From the NCBI GenBank assembly GCA_963768165.1, contig CAVYHJ010000001.1, positions 277,301-341,300 on the forward strand: DNA of 64,000 bases. The letters are read 5' to 3'. The translations under genes and the position numbers were made by a program. The notes beneath the pieces are model-generated. The model worked only from the letters and a program-made list of their open reading frames with translations. It made no database searches and had not been told where the DNA came from. This DNA is from CAVYHJ01 sp963768165 [NCBI: uncultured bacterium] (GTDB taxonomy: Bacteria; UBP4; UBA4092). The stretch's first letter is position 1; each line of letters opens with the position of its first letter. Below are positions 47,301 to 56,156 of this stretch, piece by piece.

Positions 47301-49623
47301 AAATATTATCGTTAATCCGGTGAAAGAGAATGGTTCCCGGATCGAGATCAATCCCCGCCTTGGCATAGCGGAAGATACAATTTTCAATAATGGAATTAGG
47401 ACCGAGATTTGTACCAATGTGAATACTATAATAATAACTAAAAAGACCATCGGCGCCCAAGGGATGGGTCATCATATCCCCGGTCGCATAAATGGTATTG
47501 AATTCAATCCGGTTATTGGCGTGACCGTGCGCAATAATATTGGCATCGACTAAACTATAGATTTGCGTGGTAGATGCTGAGACACTTCGCCAGAATGATA
47601 CGACTGCCCCCGGCAGAATAGTGAGTGTGGCGCTGTTTGACCCAAGGGTTAAATTTGTGTTGGTTGCACTTCCCACCACGACATCTACAGGGTCATAATG
47701 ATACCCAATATCCACAATTCCCGTATTGCGAGGAACTTCCGACCATGTGGTGCTGGCAGTGATGGTATTGGGTGCTTGAGCTGGTGCAACGGTGGTCTTG
47801 TTTTGCAAGCCATAGTATGCGGCTGTTGAATCTCCCGCGCCAACGACCCCACTGACTGTAGAATTGAGATAAAATGAACCGTTGGCGGAGATTGTATAAG
47901 GATTACTCACGGACCCTTCTGATGCACCTAGACCGGTATTCACATAGGGTGGGCCATGCGATATATTAAACCACTTGTTATAGGAGTGATTGCCAAATCC
48001 TGGATTGGGATTAGATGCCACTAAGGTGTATTGACCGTTGCTCATTAAATTGTTTTTGCAAGCGGTAAATCCCCCATTACTAACATAAAAAGCCACAGAG
48101 GCATTATCTATGGTGTTATTGAAAGCGCTAACGGATGGCGAAGAACTCCCCGCACCAACCCACACAGCATCCAGGGTGATCTGAGTAAATAAATTGTTTT
48201 CAACGGTGTCGGTAGCATTATAAATTTGCATCCCATATACGCAGGTTCTAAAAATATTATTTTGAATGGGATAATTCAGATTCGTGTATGTAACATTGAC
48301 CCCAATATTGGTATAAGCGAATTTACAATATTCAATCCGGCTATTCGATGAAGAACCATATTCCAAGTTGATCGCTGAATAATAATCCCCCGCCGAGGGG
48401 TTGCCGTAGGTAGTACTTACCGAATCACCCATCGTGGTGTCTTGCCAATCGGTAAAGAGAACATAATCGAAAGTCGTTCCAACGGCTAGAATCGATGCCC
48501 CGGAGGCTACATTAATTTCGGCTCCCGTAGAAAATTTACAGACCGTACCCCCCTCAATCACCAAAGTCCACCCGTTACCGATGGTATAGGTTCCGCTGAT
48601 ATAATAGGTATTTCCTGATTGCCAGACTTCATTATCATTCTGACTTCCGGTGCGAATAACCGGCGGGTCAAGGGTTACGGGATAACTTGCCGTTTGAAAA
48701 TAACTGTAAGGTACCGTCGCATAAAGATAATAATGCGACCCTTGTTTCACGATCATTTGAGAAATCGGTTGTGGGGAGTTGTTACTTGAACTATTAGGGG
48801 GCACCACTACCGCGGGATCAAAACTACACAATGGGGCATCCGTACTGGGATCACTAAAGGTGAAATTTCCATCCATCAGTATCCCGCTGTTTTGCAAAAT
48901 CGAATTATTTGCCAAGGCTCCGCCAAAAGAATCCAAACCCAATTCCACTACTATTAATAATTGGGCCGTGTTGGGATCATAGCCATATAAACTGGGGGAA
49001 GGTAAACTACTTGGAGTGTTGAGGATTACATTCGTATGAAAACTTCCCTTGGTATAAAGAAATTGCAAATCAACTCCCGGATAAACATTAGGATAGGTAA
49101 CACTGTTGGTTGCCGTTTGAATAGGTGTTACGGAAGACAAAGTCCCTAGTATGGCATAACTGGTTGACCCCGGTAGCGTATATCCCAATCCACGAAAGCC
49201 CATGTTTAAAATATAATTTTTTGTCTGATAGGATATAGGCATATCCGAATTGGTGATATGGGTAGGTAAAAAAACTTGATAATTTCCTTGATTCGCTGTA
49301 TACGCTATCCCGGATAATTCCATGGAATTGAATTGCTCCACGGAGGGAATCCAATTGTTCGCCGTATCTTGATAACACAAGCCATCTGCCCTTTCGTAGA
49401 AAATTCGAGTAACGGTTACTTGAGATACTGCTTGTGTCACCACATCAAGATCATCTACCACTCTCTTGACTTGCCAGACACGGGTGTTGGAGTTTCTGAG
49501 AGAGATGATTTCCGTGGGACTTCCTGCGGGTGGCGTATTTCCAACTACGCTCGCGATGGAAAAAGCGCACAGTGTCAACAAACATAAAATGAAAAAGCAC
49601 GTTCTCTTACTGGATGTAGTCAT
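44368..49623 (-). CDS. Giant secreted beta-helix and glycosidase-like protein
   Basis: 1751 residues from the ATG at 49623, preceded by AGGAGG; a longer frame to 49671 exists. Signal peptide (C-F-F-I-L-C-L-L-T-L-C-A-F-S-I-A-S). Right-handed parallel beta-helix repeats span about residues 350-1000 (runs of N-N-I-F, N-S-F-Y-N-N, I-E-N-C-I-F-R-Y). A TIM-barrel glycosidase-like domain covers about 1120-1600, with W-D-P-I-P-E-I-N-Y near 1328 where an acid catalyst would be expected. The C-terminal beta domain resembles those after DUF5060/DUF4434-like hydrolases. It probably cleaves an extracellular polysaccharide. It starts a two-gene unit with the propeller protein. Confidence 0.85.
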   Translation of the reverse strand: MTTSSKRTCFFILCLLTLCAFSIASVVGNTPPAGSPTEIISLRNSNTRVWQVKRVVDDLDVVTQAVSQVTVTRIFYERADGLCYQDTANNWIPSVEQFNSMELSGIAYTANQGNYQVFLPTHITNSDMPISYQTKNYILNMGFRGLGYTLPGSTSYAILGTLSSVTPIQTATNSVTYPNVYPGVDLQFLYTKGSFHTNVILNTPSSLPSPSLYGYDPNTAQLLIVVELGLDSFGGALANNSILQNSGILMDGNFTFSDPSTDAPLCSFDPAVVVPPNSSSNNSPQPISQMIVKQGSHYYLYATVPYSYFQTASYPVTLDPPVIRTGSQNDNEVWQSGNTYYISGTYTIGNGWTLVIEGGTVCKFSTGAEINVASGASILAVGTTFDYVLFTDWQDTTMGDSVSTTYGNPSAGDYYSAINLEYGSSSNSRIEYCKFAYTNIGVNVTYTNLNYPIQNNIFRTCVYGMQIYNATDTVENNLFTQITLDAVWVGAGSSSPSVSAFNNTIDNASVAFYVSNGGFTACKNNLMSNGQYTLVASNPNPGFGNHSYNKWFNISHGPPYVNTGLGASEGSVSNPYTISANGSFYLNSTVSGVVGAGDSTAAYYGLQNKTTVAPAQAPNTITASTTWSEVPRNTGIVDIGYHYDPVDVVVGSATNTNLTLGSNSATLTILPGAVVSFWRSVSASTTQIYSLVDANIIAHGHANNRIEFNTIYATGDMMTHPLGADGLFSYYYSIHIGTNLGPNSIIENCIFRYAKAGIDLDPGTILFHRINDNIFYNCRDGIAAVDSYVRAENNLFLAGNNNQYQVLVWSASYSSNSAIIRNNTLVGNGIGCYGINAITSNGSLTCFVDIRNNIFYGFSTGVNLQPPYFVGVVSNNSFYNNSAIDYAGSLTNTKPVYSNPQFANSGSGSFDGYYLASITGDVSHFPFQNSALAASNGIVPHLSNAVPMGSEINVYTGTSPGQLAYASWLGLWDYGTGTYNGGAGTYYSGSTSFGNVALVFLCASTNWTLTSGDSVTLNFTNGTRLDVILPGYVIQPMNTNGEFCLWVGMDGSSFYGSSTHGMSNDFNPIQDAWYAMNYDPTGLAETSFNYLGASPLVQAGDTTVRAYGSTATNQSLDTGTVDIGYHYLNRGFIEVAENNQLLEYEDGTPYIPMGFIPKSPIVEYQETSPINTLAIVDNYLNWVKSHGFNSMGRQFHDHPPNPWSYPVYASTWYSVETALGKFDNSTAQWLDQYLNEMDKYQLTYYLSLWTVIGTGYTGNPGYSWDSTDPRSHFNVWFSGSTIFHGPAVLPGQVLSQQSAINTAETTLQYYINRWGDREGIVLWDPIPEINYIGDITTTSFTNESVKNNWMTQIANFVHTYETQQWGHCHLVSFSSGASNPQAIGTDAATTPYQANVGFDTTSTVKVFFQNSQQDLVSTHPVYVTVTTAPYGVVTTMPISFPLWIQATTAGPSSDWYDTTSLQYLIDSAASEVAIDMFHTIKLAFEMMTTTKPYLCTLMGPENYEFPWVPSPLHGDTTSDNNLNLLASATNSTDRHINENLYDQYVHYMGWANIASGAAGEGYHYGMYVNNLFATDFNTTYNDSVTYITNTTIYKNSAADGPNKAIHVYNPLDDNMFNDHLVRANIINVFNWAGLTQWANQNTSGRVSITADDYQDTHEAIPIYSGDSQNLLIWILQDTRSLGVYTVLTALSYDTLVLTNFPPQTYQLTWYNTTTGSVVTTVNNLTWNSSTDIVSTPIPPFVRDIVAIIKPE

Positions 49624-49976
49624 AGAGCTTAGCCCTCCTTGGAATATGATTTTTGTTCTTGTTACATTCATCTTTGAATATTTCCTATCTATAACAGTGT
49701 TATCTCAAAGCCATTTTCTTACAAAATATTTTTACAATTTTATAAATCATTGAGAAGTAAAGAGTTGTTTTGTATGGAATTCTAGTGCTGTAATAACATT
49801 TTTCTTCATTTCCCAATCCCCCGCGTTTTGAATGAAGTCACAAAGAACGTATTTTCCTCTTAAGCGAAAATTATAATCTTATTAGAGTTAGTTTATCAAT
49901 ATTATTAATTTCATTAAATTGTTCTTGTTTTCAAATAAACCCGTCATGATGTTTTACCGAAAGAGAGAAAAGATAA
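49624..49976. other. Divergent AT-rich intergenic region, no gene seen
   Basis: 353 bp between the giant secreted protein (minus) and the XRE regulator (plus). It is AT-rich. No ORF, hairpin or clear promoter hexamer pair was identified, although both flanking genes must have promoters here. Confidence 0.4.
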
Positions 49977-50297
49977 ATGAAAAAAGATCAAAAGCTATTG
50001 GGTGCACGAATACAATATCTGCGAAAACGAAGACATTTAACTCAAGAAAAGTTGGCAGAAAAAATGAATATCAGTGTAAACTATCTAAGTAGCGTAGAAC
50101 GAGGGATCGGAAATCCCACTTTAAATCTATTTTTCAAATTAGCACAAGCGTTAAATGTTGAGCTATGGGAAATGTTTGATTTTGAACATCAAGTAGAAAC
50201 AAAAGATTTACATGATTTATTGAAACAACTTTCCCATGAAATTGATGCAGACCAGTTACGATTAGCTGTTAAAGTCTTACGAGCGATGGTACGGTAA
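49977..50297 (+). CDS. XRE-family transcriptional regulator
   Basis: 106 residues. An HTH_3 domain covers residues 9-62 (L-G-A-R-I-Q-Y-L-R-K-R-R, then L-T-Q-E-K-L-A-E-K-M-N-I-S, then Y-L-S-S-V-E-R-G-I-G-N-P-T). A helical tail follows. It probably regulates a nearby promoter, possibly the adjacent giant secreted-protein gene, or acts as a stand-alone antitoxin-like regulator. The weak GAGAG before the start allows translation. Confidence 0.9.
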   Translation: MKKDQKLLGARIQYLRKRRHLTQEKLAEKMNISVNYLSSVERGIGNPTLNLFFKLAQALNVELWEMFDFEHQVETKDLHDLLKQLSHEIDADQLRLAVKVLRAMVR

Positions 50298-50859
50298 TTA
50301 TAATAACACTTTTCCAATTGTACAGAGATATCCTTCATCTTTGGTTTAGGTATGCTTTAACTATGCGTTGTCTTTGCTGGACAAACGATTACTAAATAGG
50401 TTGATAATAAATACAGTTCCTAGTTCCGAGTTAAAAGGACTGGCTATATTAAGAATGATTCTTAATTTGAACTGTTTTTAGGGTTATTTTTGGTGTAGCT
50501 TAATATTAAGTTTTTTAATTAAAGGTGTAAAGCTAGCTACACACTGTCTCCGTATTATCTCCGTATTATCTCCCATTAGACTCCCTTCTCAATTTTTAGG
50601 TTTTTCAGGGCTTTTAGGCAGGCGGCGGGGGATTTTTTTTTAGGGTTTTTGCTGTCATCTTAACTTTGGCTTTTTGCGTTCACGGAGTCTTCGTATCAAT
50701 CAATGACATTTTTTCATCGCTCTACGGAGAGACGCCAGTCTCTGATGAAAAAAAGTCTCAAGGATACTATACGAGACAAAAACATAAGATTATAATACTA
50801 TAGCTGTCATAGGCGTTGGTATATATTCCTTTATATTATATTCAATTGAAGTCATTTCT
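50298..50859. other. Gene-free 560-bp region before aroB
   Basis: No coding frame was supported. It holds a short tandem repeat (TCTCCGTATTA twice, about 50547-50571) followed by a TCTCCC block, G- and T-runs near 50620-50650, and a nested hairpin at 50709-50753. These low-complexity pieces resemble those at 11391-11434. Confidence 0.45.
50709..50753. repeat. Nested hairpin upstream of aroB
   Basis: TTTTTTCATC (50709-50718) pairs with GATGAAAAAA (50744-50753). Inside, AGAGAC and GTCTCT pair around GCCA (50728-50743), with a 9-nt one-sided bulge. It is a 45-nt structure about 150 nt before the aroB start. It may be a dispersed repeat or a leader structure. Confidence 0.65.
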
Positions 50860-50888
50860 TTGACTATAAAAAAGGGAGATGCTATTCT
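50860..50888 (+). promoter_or_regulatory. Sigma70-type promoter for the aroB-aroQ unit
   Basis: TTGACT (50860-50865) and TATTCT (50883-50888) are 17 nt apart. The expected start point is about 8 nt before the ATG at 50903, so the aroB message would be almost leaderless. Confidence 0.55.
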
Positions 50889-50902
50889 TTTCAGTTACAA
50901 TT

Positions 50903-52033
50903 ATGTCCATAAAATCATTACATGGTGCCAAAAAAAACAGTACGACAATTCTACCTGTGGATTTAGGTGACCGAAGTTACCAGATTATTATCCAAGATGG
51001 GATTTTACTTGAACTGGGCTCAAATCTAAAGAATCTGCGATTATCGAGAAAAGTCGGAGTAATTACCAATCCCACCGTCGGACGGTTATATGCCGAACCA
51101 GTTATTGAGAGTCTCAAATCATCAGGATTTAGTCCGGTTCAATTGATTGTACCGGATGGTGAAGCCTATAAATCGTTGGAATCCGCCCGCGATTTGTATA
51201 AGAAACTATTACAGGAACATTTTGACCGTGATTCCGCCCTGGTGGCTTTAGGTGGCGGAGTCATAGGAGATTTAACCGGTTTCGTGGCGGCAACTTTTTT
51301 ACGGGGTATTCCATTTGTCCAAGTTCCCACAACCATAGTATCTCAAGTGGATGCCAGTGTGGGCGGGAAAGTGGCCGTGGATTTGCCAGAAGGCAAAAAT
51401 CTGATAGGGTGTTTCTATCAACCATCGGCTGTCTTGATTGACCCAACAGTACTACGCAGTTTACCGCCCAGAGAATTATCCGCCGGTCTGGCGGAAGTTA
51501 TTAAGCACGGCGTAATCTGGGATAAGAAATTTTTTGAATTTCTGGAAAGAAAAATGAAAATGATTTTTTTATTCGACGCACGTTCGATACATACAATTAT
51601 TCGCCGTTCCTGTGAGATTAAAGCAGAGGTTGTTTCCAGGGATGAGACCGATAAAGGGCTCCGCAATATTTTGAATTTCGGGCATACGGTCGGCCATGCC
51701 GTGGAAACGATTACCGGATATAAAAAATTCCGGCATGGGGAAGCCGTTGCCGTGGGGATGTTAGCAGAATCTCTCATTGCACAAAAATTAAAACTATTTG
51801 ATAGGAATTCAATAACCCGGATAAAGGAACTCCTCAAGGCAGCCAATCTTCCAACCCGCATTCCCAAACTGAATCAGCAAAGATTAAGGGAAATTATGGT
51901 TCATGATAAAAAGGTCAAAGAAGACCGTATCCGGATGATATTACCTGTGAAAATTGGCAAAGTGAAAATTGTGGATAATATTAAATGGGATATAATAGAT
52001 GCGGCACTTCAACGCCTAATGGAAGGAATTTGA
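50903..52033 (+). CDS. aroB: 3-dehydroquinate synthase
   Basis: 376 residues from the ATG at 50903. A longer frame to 50879 would begin inside the promoter. NAD-binding and active-site blocks are present: V-A-L-G-G-G-V-I-G-D-L-T-G-F, the long V-P-T-T-I-V-S-Q-V-D-A-S-V-G-G-K, and zinc ligands in G-L-A-E-V-I-K-H-G, N-F-G-H-T-V-G-H-A, and F-R-H-G-E-A. It makes 3-dehydroquinate from DAHP, the second step of the shikimate pathway. aroQ follows after 3 nt. Confidence 0.96.
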   Translation: MSIKSLHGAKKNSTTILPVDLGDRSYQIIIQDGILLELGSNLKNLRLSRKVGVITNPTVGRLYAEPVIESLKSSGFSPVQLIVPDGEAYKSLESARDLYKKLLQEHFDRDSALVALGGGVIGDLTGFVAATFLRGIPFVQVPTTIVSQVDASVGGKVAVDLPEGKNLIGCFYQPSAVLIDPTVLRSLPPRELSAGLAEVIKHGVIWDKKFFEFLERKMKMIFLFDARSIHTIIRRSCEIKAEVVSRDETDKGLRNILNFGHTVGHAVETITGYKKFRHGEAVAVGMLAESLIAQKLKLFDRNSITRIKELLKAANLPTRIPKLNQQRLREIMVHDKKVKEDRIRMILPVKIGKVKIVDNIKWDIIDAALQRLMEGI

Positions 52034-52036
52034 AAC

Positions 52037-52522
52037 ATGCCAAAAAAGATATTAGTGATTCATGGGCCCAATTTACAACTGCTGGGTAAGCGGGAAAAAA
52101 ACGTTTATGGAACGGTTACCCTGACTCAAATAAACCAAGCCTTACAAAAACTGGCGAAAGGATTAAAGATTGAATTAAAGGTTTTTCAATCCAATAATGA
52201 AGGAGAATTAGTGGATTGTATTGGAACCGTGGGACAAAATTGGGCGGATGGTATTCTCATCAATCCTGCGGCGTATACACATACCAGTATTGCCATACGC
52301 GATGCCGTGGCCGGAGTCGGAAAACCTACAGTAGAGGTACATTTAAGTAATATCCATGCCCGTGAATCTTTTCGACATGTATCTCATATTGCGCCGGTTG
52401 CCACCGGCCAAATATCAGGTTTTGGTATCGGGAGTTACCTTTTAGGGTTACGCGCTTTGGCGGATTTTATTCCCCCTATTTCTTCCCCCAAACCAAAATT
52501 AAAAAAAATAATTGACAAATAA
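52037..52522 (+). CDS. aroQ: 3-dehydroquinate dehydratase, type II
   Basis: 161 residues. Conserved [11 protein letters not shown] with the substrate loop, Y-G-T-V-T-L (catalytic Tyr region), [19 protein letters not shown], and [10 protein letters not shown] near residue 107 (catalytic His). It converts dehydroquinate to dehydroshikimate, directly following aroB, so the two consecutive enzymes are co-transcribed. No Shine-Dalgarno is needed if translation is coupled. Confidence 0.96.
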   Translation: MPKKILVIHGPNLQLLGKREKNVYGTVTLTQINQALQKLAKGLKIELKVFQSNNEGELVDCIGTVGQNWADGILINPAAYTHTSIAIRDAVAGVGKPTVEVHLSNIHARESFRHVSHIAPVATGQISGFGIGSYLLGLRALADFIPPISSPKPKLKKIIDK

Positions 52523-52567
52523 AGCTGGATTAGTTACTGTATTGCAATTGATTATATAAATTGAGAT

Positions 52568-53845
52568 ATGGCCACAACCCCCAAAAACTTAAAGTTCGGG
52601 AATAGAGAAAAGATTATTGCCATTGCTCTGGGAGCCACATTAATCATAACTATTACCCATTTTCTTCTTTACCGTCCCAAGTCCCTGGAATTAACGGAAG
52701 TTAATAAAGATTATGCCTCAGCCTATGACAAATATATGACGGATGCCTCTAAAAATTTACCTGCCAGCGATATTAAAGCTCTCCAAACAGACGTCACAGA
52801 CCTGTACGACCTTTTAACAGTTTCCATTACTAGTTTCCAAATTGGTAAAGAAAAAGAAATCGTGGGTGGCGGCCCGAAATTCATGAGTGTAGTGGACGAT
52901 ATTAAAGCCTTGGAAAAAAATACTGCCAAACCCAAAATCACTGTATTAGAAGATTGGACTATTGCTGATGATATTCCGGGACTTGACCCTGCTCGAATCC
53001 CCGACTATCTGGATCAGTTAAAACAAAAGAAAGCTATCATATCCATGTCCAATATCGACTCTACCTTAAAAGAAAATTTTGACTCACAATATCGAGAAGT
53101 GTTACAACGCATTGGGTTTAATCAGATTGATTTAGGAAAACTGAATGGCTTCATTGCCTGGTTAAAAGAGGCACGAATGTATTTCTATATTAAAGCCCAT
53201 AAGGGGGCTTACGATATTAAAGATGCGGATTTGTATTCCATCCTGAATATCCCAACGTATACCCCCGATTTTTTCAGAATAGGCCTGTTTTTCCTGTATC
53301 GCACGAAAGACTTGATAAATCTAGCCATCCAATCCCAAGTGGATACTGTATCGAATGTTAAGATACTGGGTAGAAAAGAGGTTCGACCCTTTGAAAAAGA
53401 GACACCGCCCACAACTCCAACTAGAACCACCAATCCCATAGGATTTCTTGGACAAGTGGGAGAAGGGCGATTTATGCACGGAAGAGGAGGACCTCCGGCT
53501 CCTGGTAGAGGCGAAGGTATTCAAGGTCCTGCAGGGTTATTAGGATTAACGAATCGGGGAGGATCTACGACTACACCAACACAAAAGTCCAAACCGGCTT
53601 CCGCGATTAGCGTACCCATCGAAATTACTGTAACCGGAGATAACATTTCCATTATCAAATTTTTATATGTCATCACCCATTCTCCGGTGCTTATGGATAT
53701 TCGTGAAATGAGTATCGCCTCCCAGGAAGAAGGAAAATTGACAGCCACAATCACTGTAAATTGTTATCGGGATGTAAAAACAATTGATGATTTTGAAAAT
53801 GAGAAAATAGCCAAAACCACTCCTCAAAGCAAACCTAAAAAGTAA
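52568..53845 (+). CDS. PilO-like pilus/secretion assembly protein
   Basis: 425 residues. One N-terminal transmembrane helix (I-I-A-I-A-L-G-A-T-L-I-I-T-I-T near residues 15-32) is followed by a coiled, helical periplasmic region, a Gly/Pro/Thr-rich linker at about 275-345, and a C-terminal PilO-like fold (V-P-I-E-I-T-V-T-G-D-N-I-S-I-I-K-F then M-D-I-R-E-M-S-I). PilO sits in the inner-membrane alignment complex of type IVa pili. It is longer than typical PilO, and PilM, PilN and PilQ are not adjacent. A TATA-rich box lies about 8 nt before the ATG. TTGACA at the aroQ end could be a -35. Confidence 0.65.
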   Translation: MATTPKNLKFGNREKIIAIALGATLIITITHFLLYRPKSLELTEVNKDYASAYDKYMTDASKNLPASDIKALQTDVTDLYDLLTVSITSFQIGKEKEIVGGGPKFMSVVDDIKALEKNTAKPKITVLEDWTIADDIPGLDPARIPDYLDQLKQKKAIISMSNIDSTLKENFDSQYREVLQRIGFNQIDLGKLNGFIAWLKEARMYFYIKAHKGAYDIKDADLYSILNIPTYTPDFFRIGLFFLYRTKDLINLAIQSQVDTVSNVKILGRKEVRPFEKETPPTTPTRTTNPIGFLGQVGEGRFMHGRGGPPAPGRGEGIQGPAGLLGLTNRGGSTTTPTQKSKPASAISVPIEITVTGDNISIIKFLYVITHSPVLMDIREMSIASQEEGKLTATITVNCYRDVKTIDDFENEKIAKTTPQSKPKK

Positions 53846-53861
53846 TCATCCAGTTCTCTTG

Positions 53862-54998
53862 ATGATTTCTTCTCTAACCATTCTACATATCATTAGTTCA
53901 TCGAATATCGGCGGGTCTCCCCGAATGGCATTACTCCTTTGCAATGAATTAAAAAAAATGGGGCATCGTCCGATACTGGTATTCCCTGCCGGAGGGTCAT
54001 TTGAAAAAGAATTTCTGCAAAGTGGTATTCCCTGTTATCCGATACTGGGAAAAAGTGTATTTGACATAAAACAATACCGGGCTCTTCATCGAATTATCCA
54101 AAAAGAAAAAGTGGATATTCTCCACACCCATGAATTAAGGGCTGATATGGTTGGAGCTATTGCCGGGAAATATAATCACCGTCCGACGGTATCCACCATC
54201 CATAATATGATTACAAAAAGCAGATTATCCCCGCTTAAAAAAAGTATTTATTGTTATTTTTCCAAAAGAATTTATAATTCTATTTCACAGGTTATTGCCA
54301 TATCCACGGCTGTCCAAAATAATCTAATTAATGAATTGGGCGTGAGAAAAAGTCAGGTCACTACTATTTACAACGGAACCAATATCGTTGAATTGACTAC
54401 TTTGCAAACCCCTCAAACAACTCGCGAATCCCTGCGTGTCCCGCCCAAAGCGCCTTTACTAGTTTTCATCGGGCGATTTATTCCCATTCAAAAGGGACAA
54501 GAATATCTCCTGCGAGCGATGCCGGATATTTTACAAAAATTTCCTTCTACGCATTTATTAATGGTAGGTGACGGAATCATCCGCAAAGAGCTTGAGACAC
54601 TATGCGAATCTCTCAAGATTAAAAATAATGTAACATTTTGTGGCTGGAGGAATGATATTAATGATATTTTATATGCCGGTGATATTTGTGTCGTTCCCTC
54701 TTTATGGGAACCTTTTGGTAAGATAGTTATTGAAGCCATGATGATAGAAAAGCCTGTGGTGGGTACAGCCGTGGATGGCATTAAAGAAATTATTATTCCG
54801 GAAGAAACAGGACTTTTAGTGGAACCTAAAAATAGTTTGGAACTGGCAAAGGGAGTTTGCCGCTTGCTGGAAAATACTGAACTTGCGGCGAGTATGGGAA
54901 AAAATGGCAGATTACGCGCCTTGGAGCACTTTACCAGTACCCGGTATGCCGAGAAAACACTGCATCTATACCAAACTTGTGTAAAGGAGTATTCTTAG
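53862..54998 (+). CDS. Glycosyltransferase family 4 (first of three)
   Basis: 378 residues, GT-B fold. N-terminal half: I-L-H-I-I-S-S-S-N-I-G-G-S-P-R-M, then I-L-H-T-H-E-L-R-A-D. C-terminal half: G-R-F-I-P-I-Q-K-G-Q-E-Y-L and the donor-binding E-P-F-G-K-I-V-I-E-A-M near residue 290. It transfers a nucleotide-activated sugar in surface glycan synthesis. It begins a three-gene glycosyltransferase run, with the next start 3 nt after its stop. Confidence 0.93.
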   Translation: MISSLTILHIISSSNIGGSPRMALLLCNELKKMGHRPILVFPAGGSFEKEFLQSGIPCYPILGKSVFDIKQYRALHRIIQKEKVDILHTHELRADMVGAIAGKYNHRPTVSTIHNMITKSRLSPLKKSIYCYFSKRIYNSISQVIAISTAVQNNLINELGVRKSQVTTIYNGTNIVELTTLQTPQTTRESLRVPPKAPLLVFIGRFIPIQKGQEYLLRAMPDILQKFPSTHLLMVGDGIIRKELETLCESLKIKNNVTFCGWRNDINDILYAGDICVVPSLWEPFGKIVIEAMMIEKPVVGTAVDGIKEIIIPEETGLLVEPKNSLELAKGVCRLLENTELAASMGKNGRLRALEHFTSTRYAEKTLHLYQTCVKEYS

Positions 54999-55001
54999 AT
55001 T

Positions 55002-56156
55002 ATGAAAATATGTATTCTTGCGCGTGCGTTACCTTGCCACCAACCCGGTGGATTGGAACATCATACCCTGACCCTGGCGAACAATCTTGCCATGAGCGGT
55101 CACCAGGTAACTCTTCTTACCACGGAACATGCGAATAATCAACCCTGTCCAATAAAATACACGGAACTCGAAGTAATCCATTTACCGGATACTCAACCGG
55201 CTCAGTATAATTTCTCCTATTTCAAAAACACCCTCGGTTACATTCTAGCCAATCGTGAATTTGACATTATTCATTCCCAGGGGTTTGCTGCATTTGGATA
55301 TATGTTCCGGAAGAAACTTCCGTTGGTAACGACCATTCATGGAACGACCACCTCGGAAACAAATTTGTTTTATAAATTTTCCTATAGAGATGTATGGCGC
55401 TATCGTAAACGAGTTCTCGTGAAACCGTTATTTAAACAGTTGGTTAAAAAGTCCGATGCCGTGCTAACGGACAGTCTTTTTTCCAGAGATTTATTAATAT
55501 CAGAATATCCGCAATACTACAAAAAGTTACACACTGTTCTCCTGGGTATTGACACCGAATTCTTTAAACCCATGGATAAGGCAGAGGCGAAAAAAATATT
55601 CAATCTTCCAGAATCCTTCACGATACTGTCATTGGGCCGGTTGACCCAATCCAAAGGATTCCAATTGATAATTCAAGCCCTCACGGAATTGACGGATATA
55701 CCAATTTCTTTGGTGATTGCCGGAGATGGGAATTACCGCTCCGCGTTAGAATCCGACGTGCAATCACGGCAACTGAAAAATGTGACTTTTTTAGGGAAAG
55801 TGGAGGAAACAAAATTAACTGCACTCTATAGTGCCGCGGATGTTTTTATAAATCCCGATTTAACGGCACCGGCTTTTGGATTGGTCGTCGCGGAAGCCCT
55901 GGCTTGCGGGACACCTATGCTGGCGTCGCATACCGGTGCATTACCGGAAATTTTGACTTCCGATTCGGGTTTTCTATTTCCACGCGGGGATGCTCATCAG
56001 ATGGCGGTTCTCATTCGAATACTCCATCACGATACCAATCTCCGTACCTATATGGGAAACAGGGCACGCACCCGCGCGGTACAATTTTTCAATTCCAGAC
56101 AAATGACCCAACACGTAGAAAAGATTTATCAACAGGTTCTTGGCAGATCAACGTGA
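55002..56156 (+). CDS. Glycosyltransferase family 4 (second of three)
   Basis: 384 residues, GT-B fold. Opening P-C-H-Q-P-G-G-L-E-H-H-T-L, C-terminal L-G-R-L-T-Q-S-K-G-F-Q, and a donor-binding motif A-P-A-F-G-L-V-V-A-E-A-L near residue 295. Its stop overlaps the next gene's GTG start by 4 nt, so the enzymes are made together. The acceptor is unknown. Confidence 0.93.
   Translation: MKICILARALPCHQPGGLEHHTLTLANNLAMSGHQVTLLTTEHANNQPCPIKYTELEVIHLPDTQPAQYNFSYFKNTLGYILANREFDIIHSQGFAAFGYMFRKKLPLVTTIHGTTTSETNLFYKFSYRDVWRYRKRVLVKPLFKQLVKKSDAVLTDSLFSRDLLISEYPQYYKKLHTVLLGIDTEFFKPMDKAEAKKIFNLPESFTILSLGRLTQSKGFQLIIQALTELTDIPISLVIAGDGNYRSALESDVQSRQLKNVTFLGKVEETKLTALYSAADVFINPDLTAPAFGLVVAEALACGTPMLASHTGALPEILTSDSGFLFPRGDAHQMAVLIRILHHDTNLRTYMGNRARTRAVQFFNSRQMTQHVEKIYQQVLGRST

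Noticed and set aside
55904-56152. An N-terminal extension of the third glycosyltransferase
   Set aside because: It overlaps the preceding glycosyltransferase out of frame; the GTG at 56153 with a 4-nt overlap is the better start.
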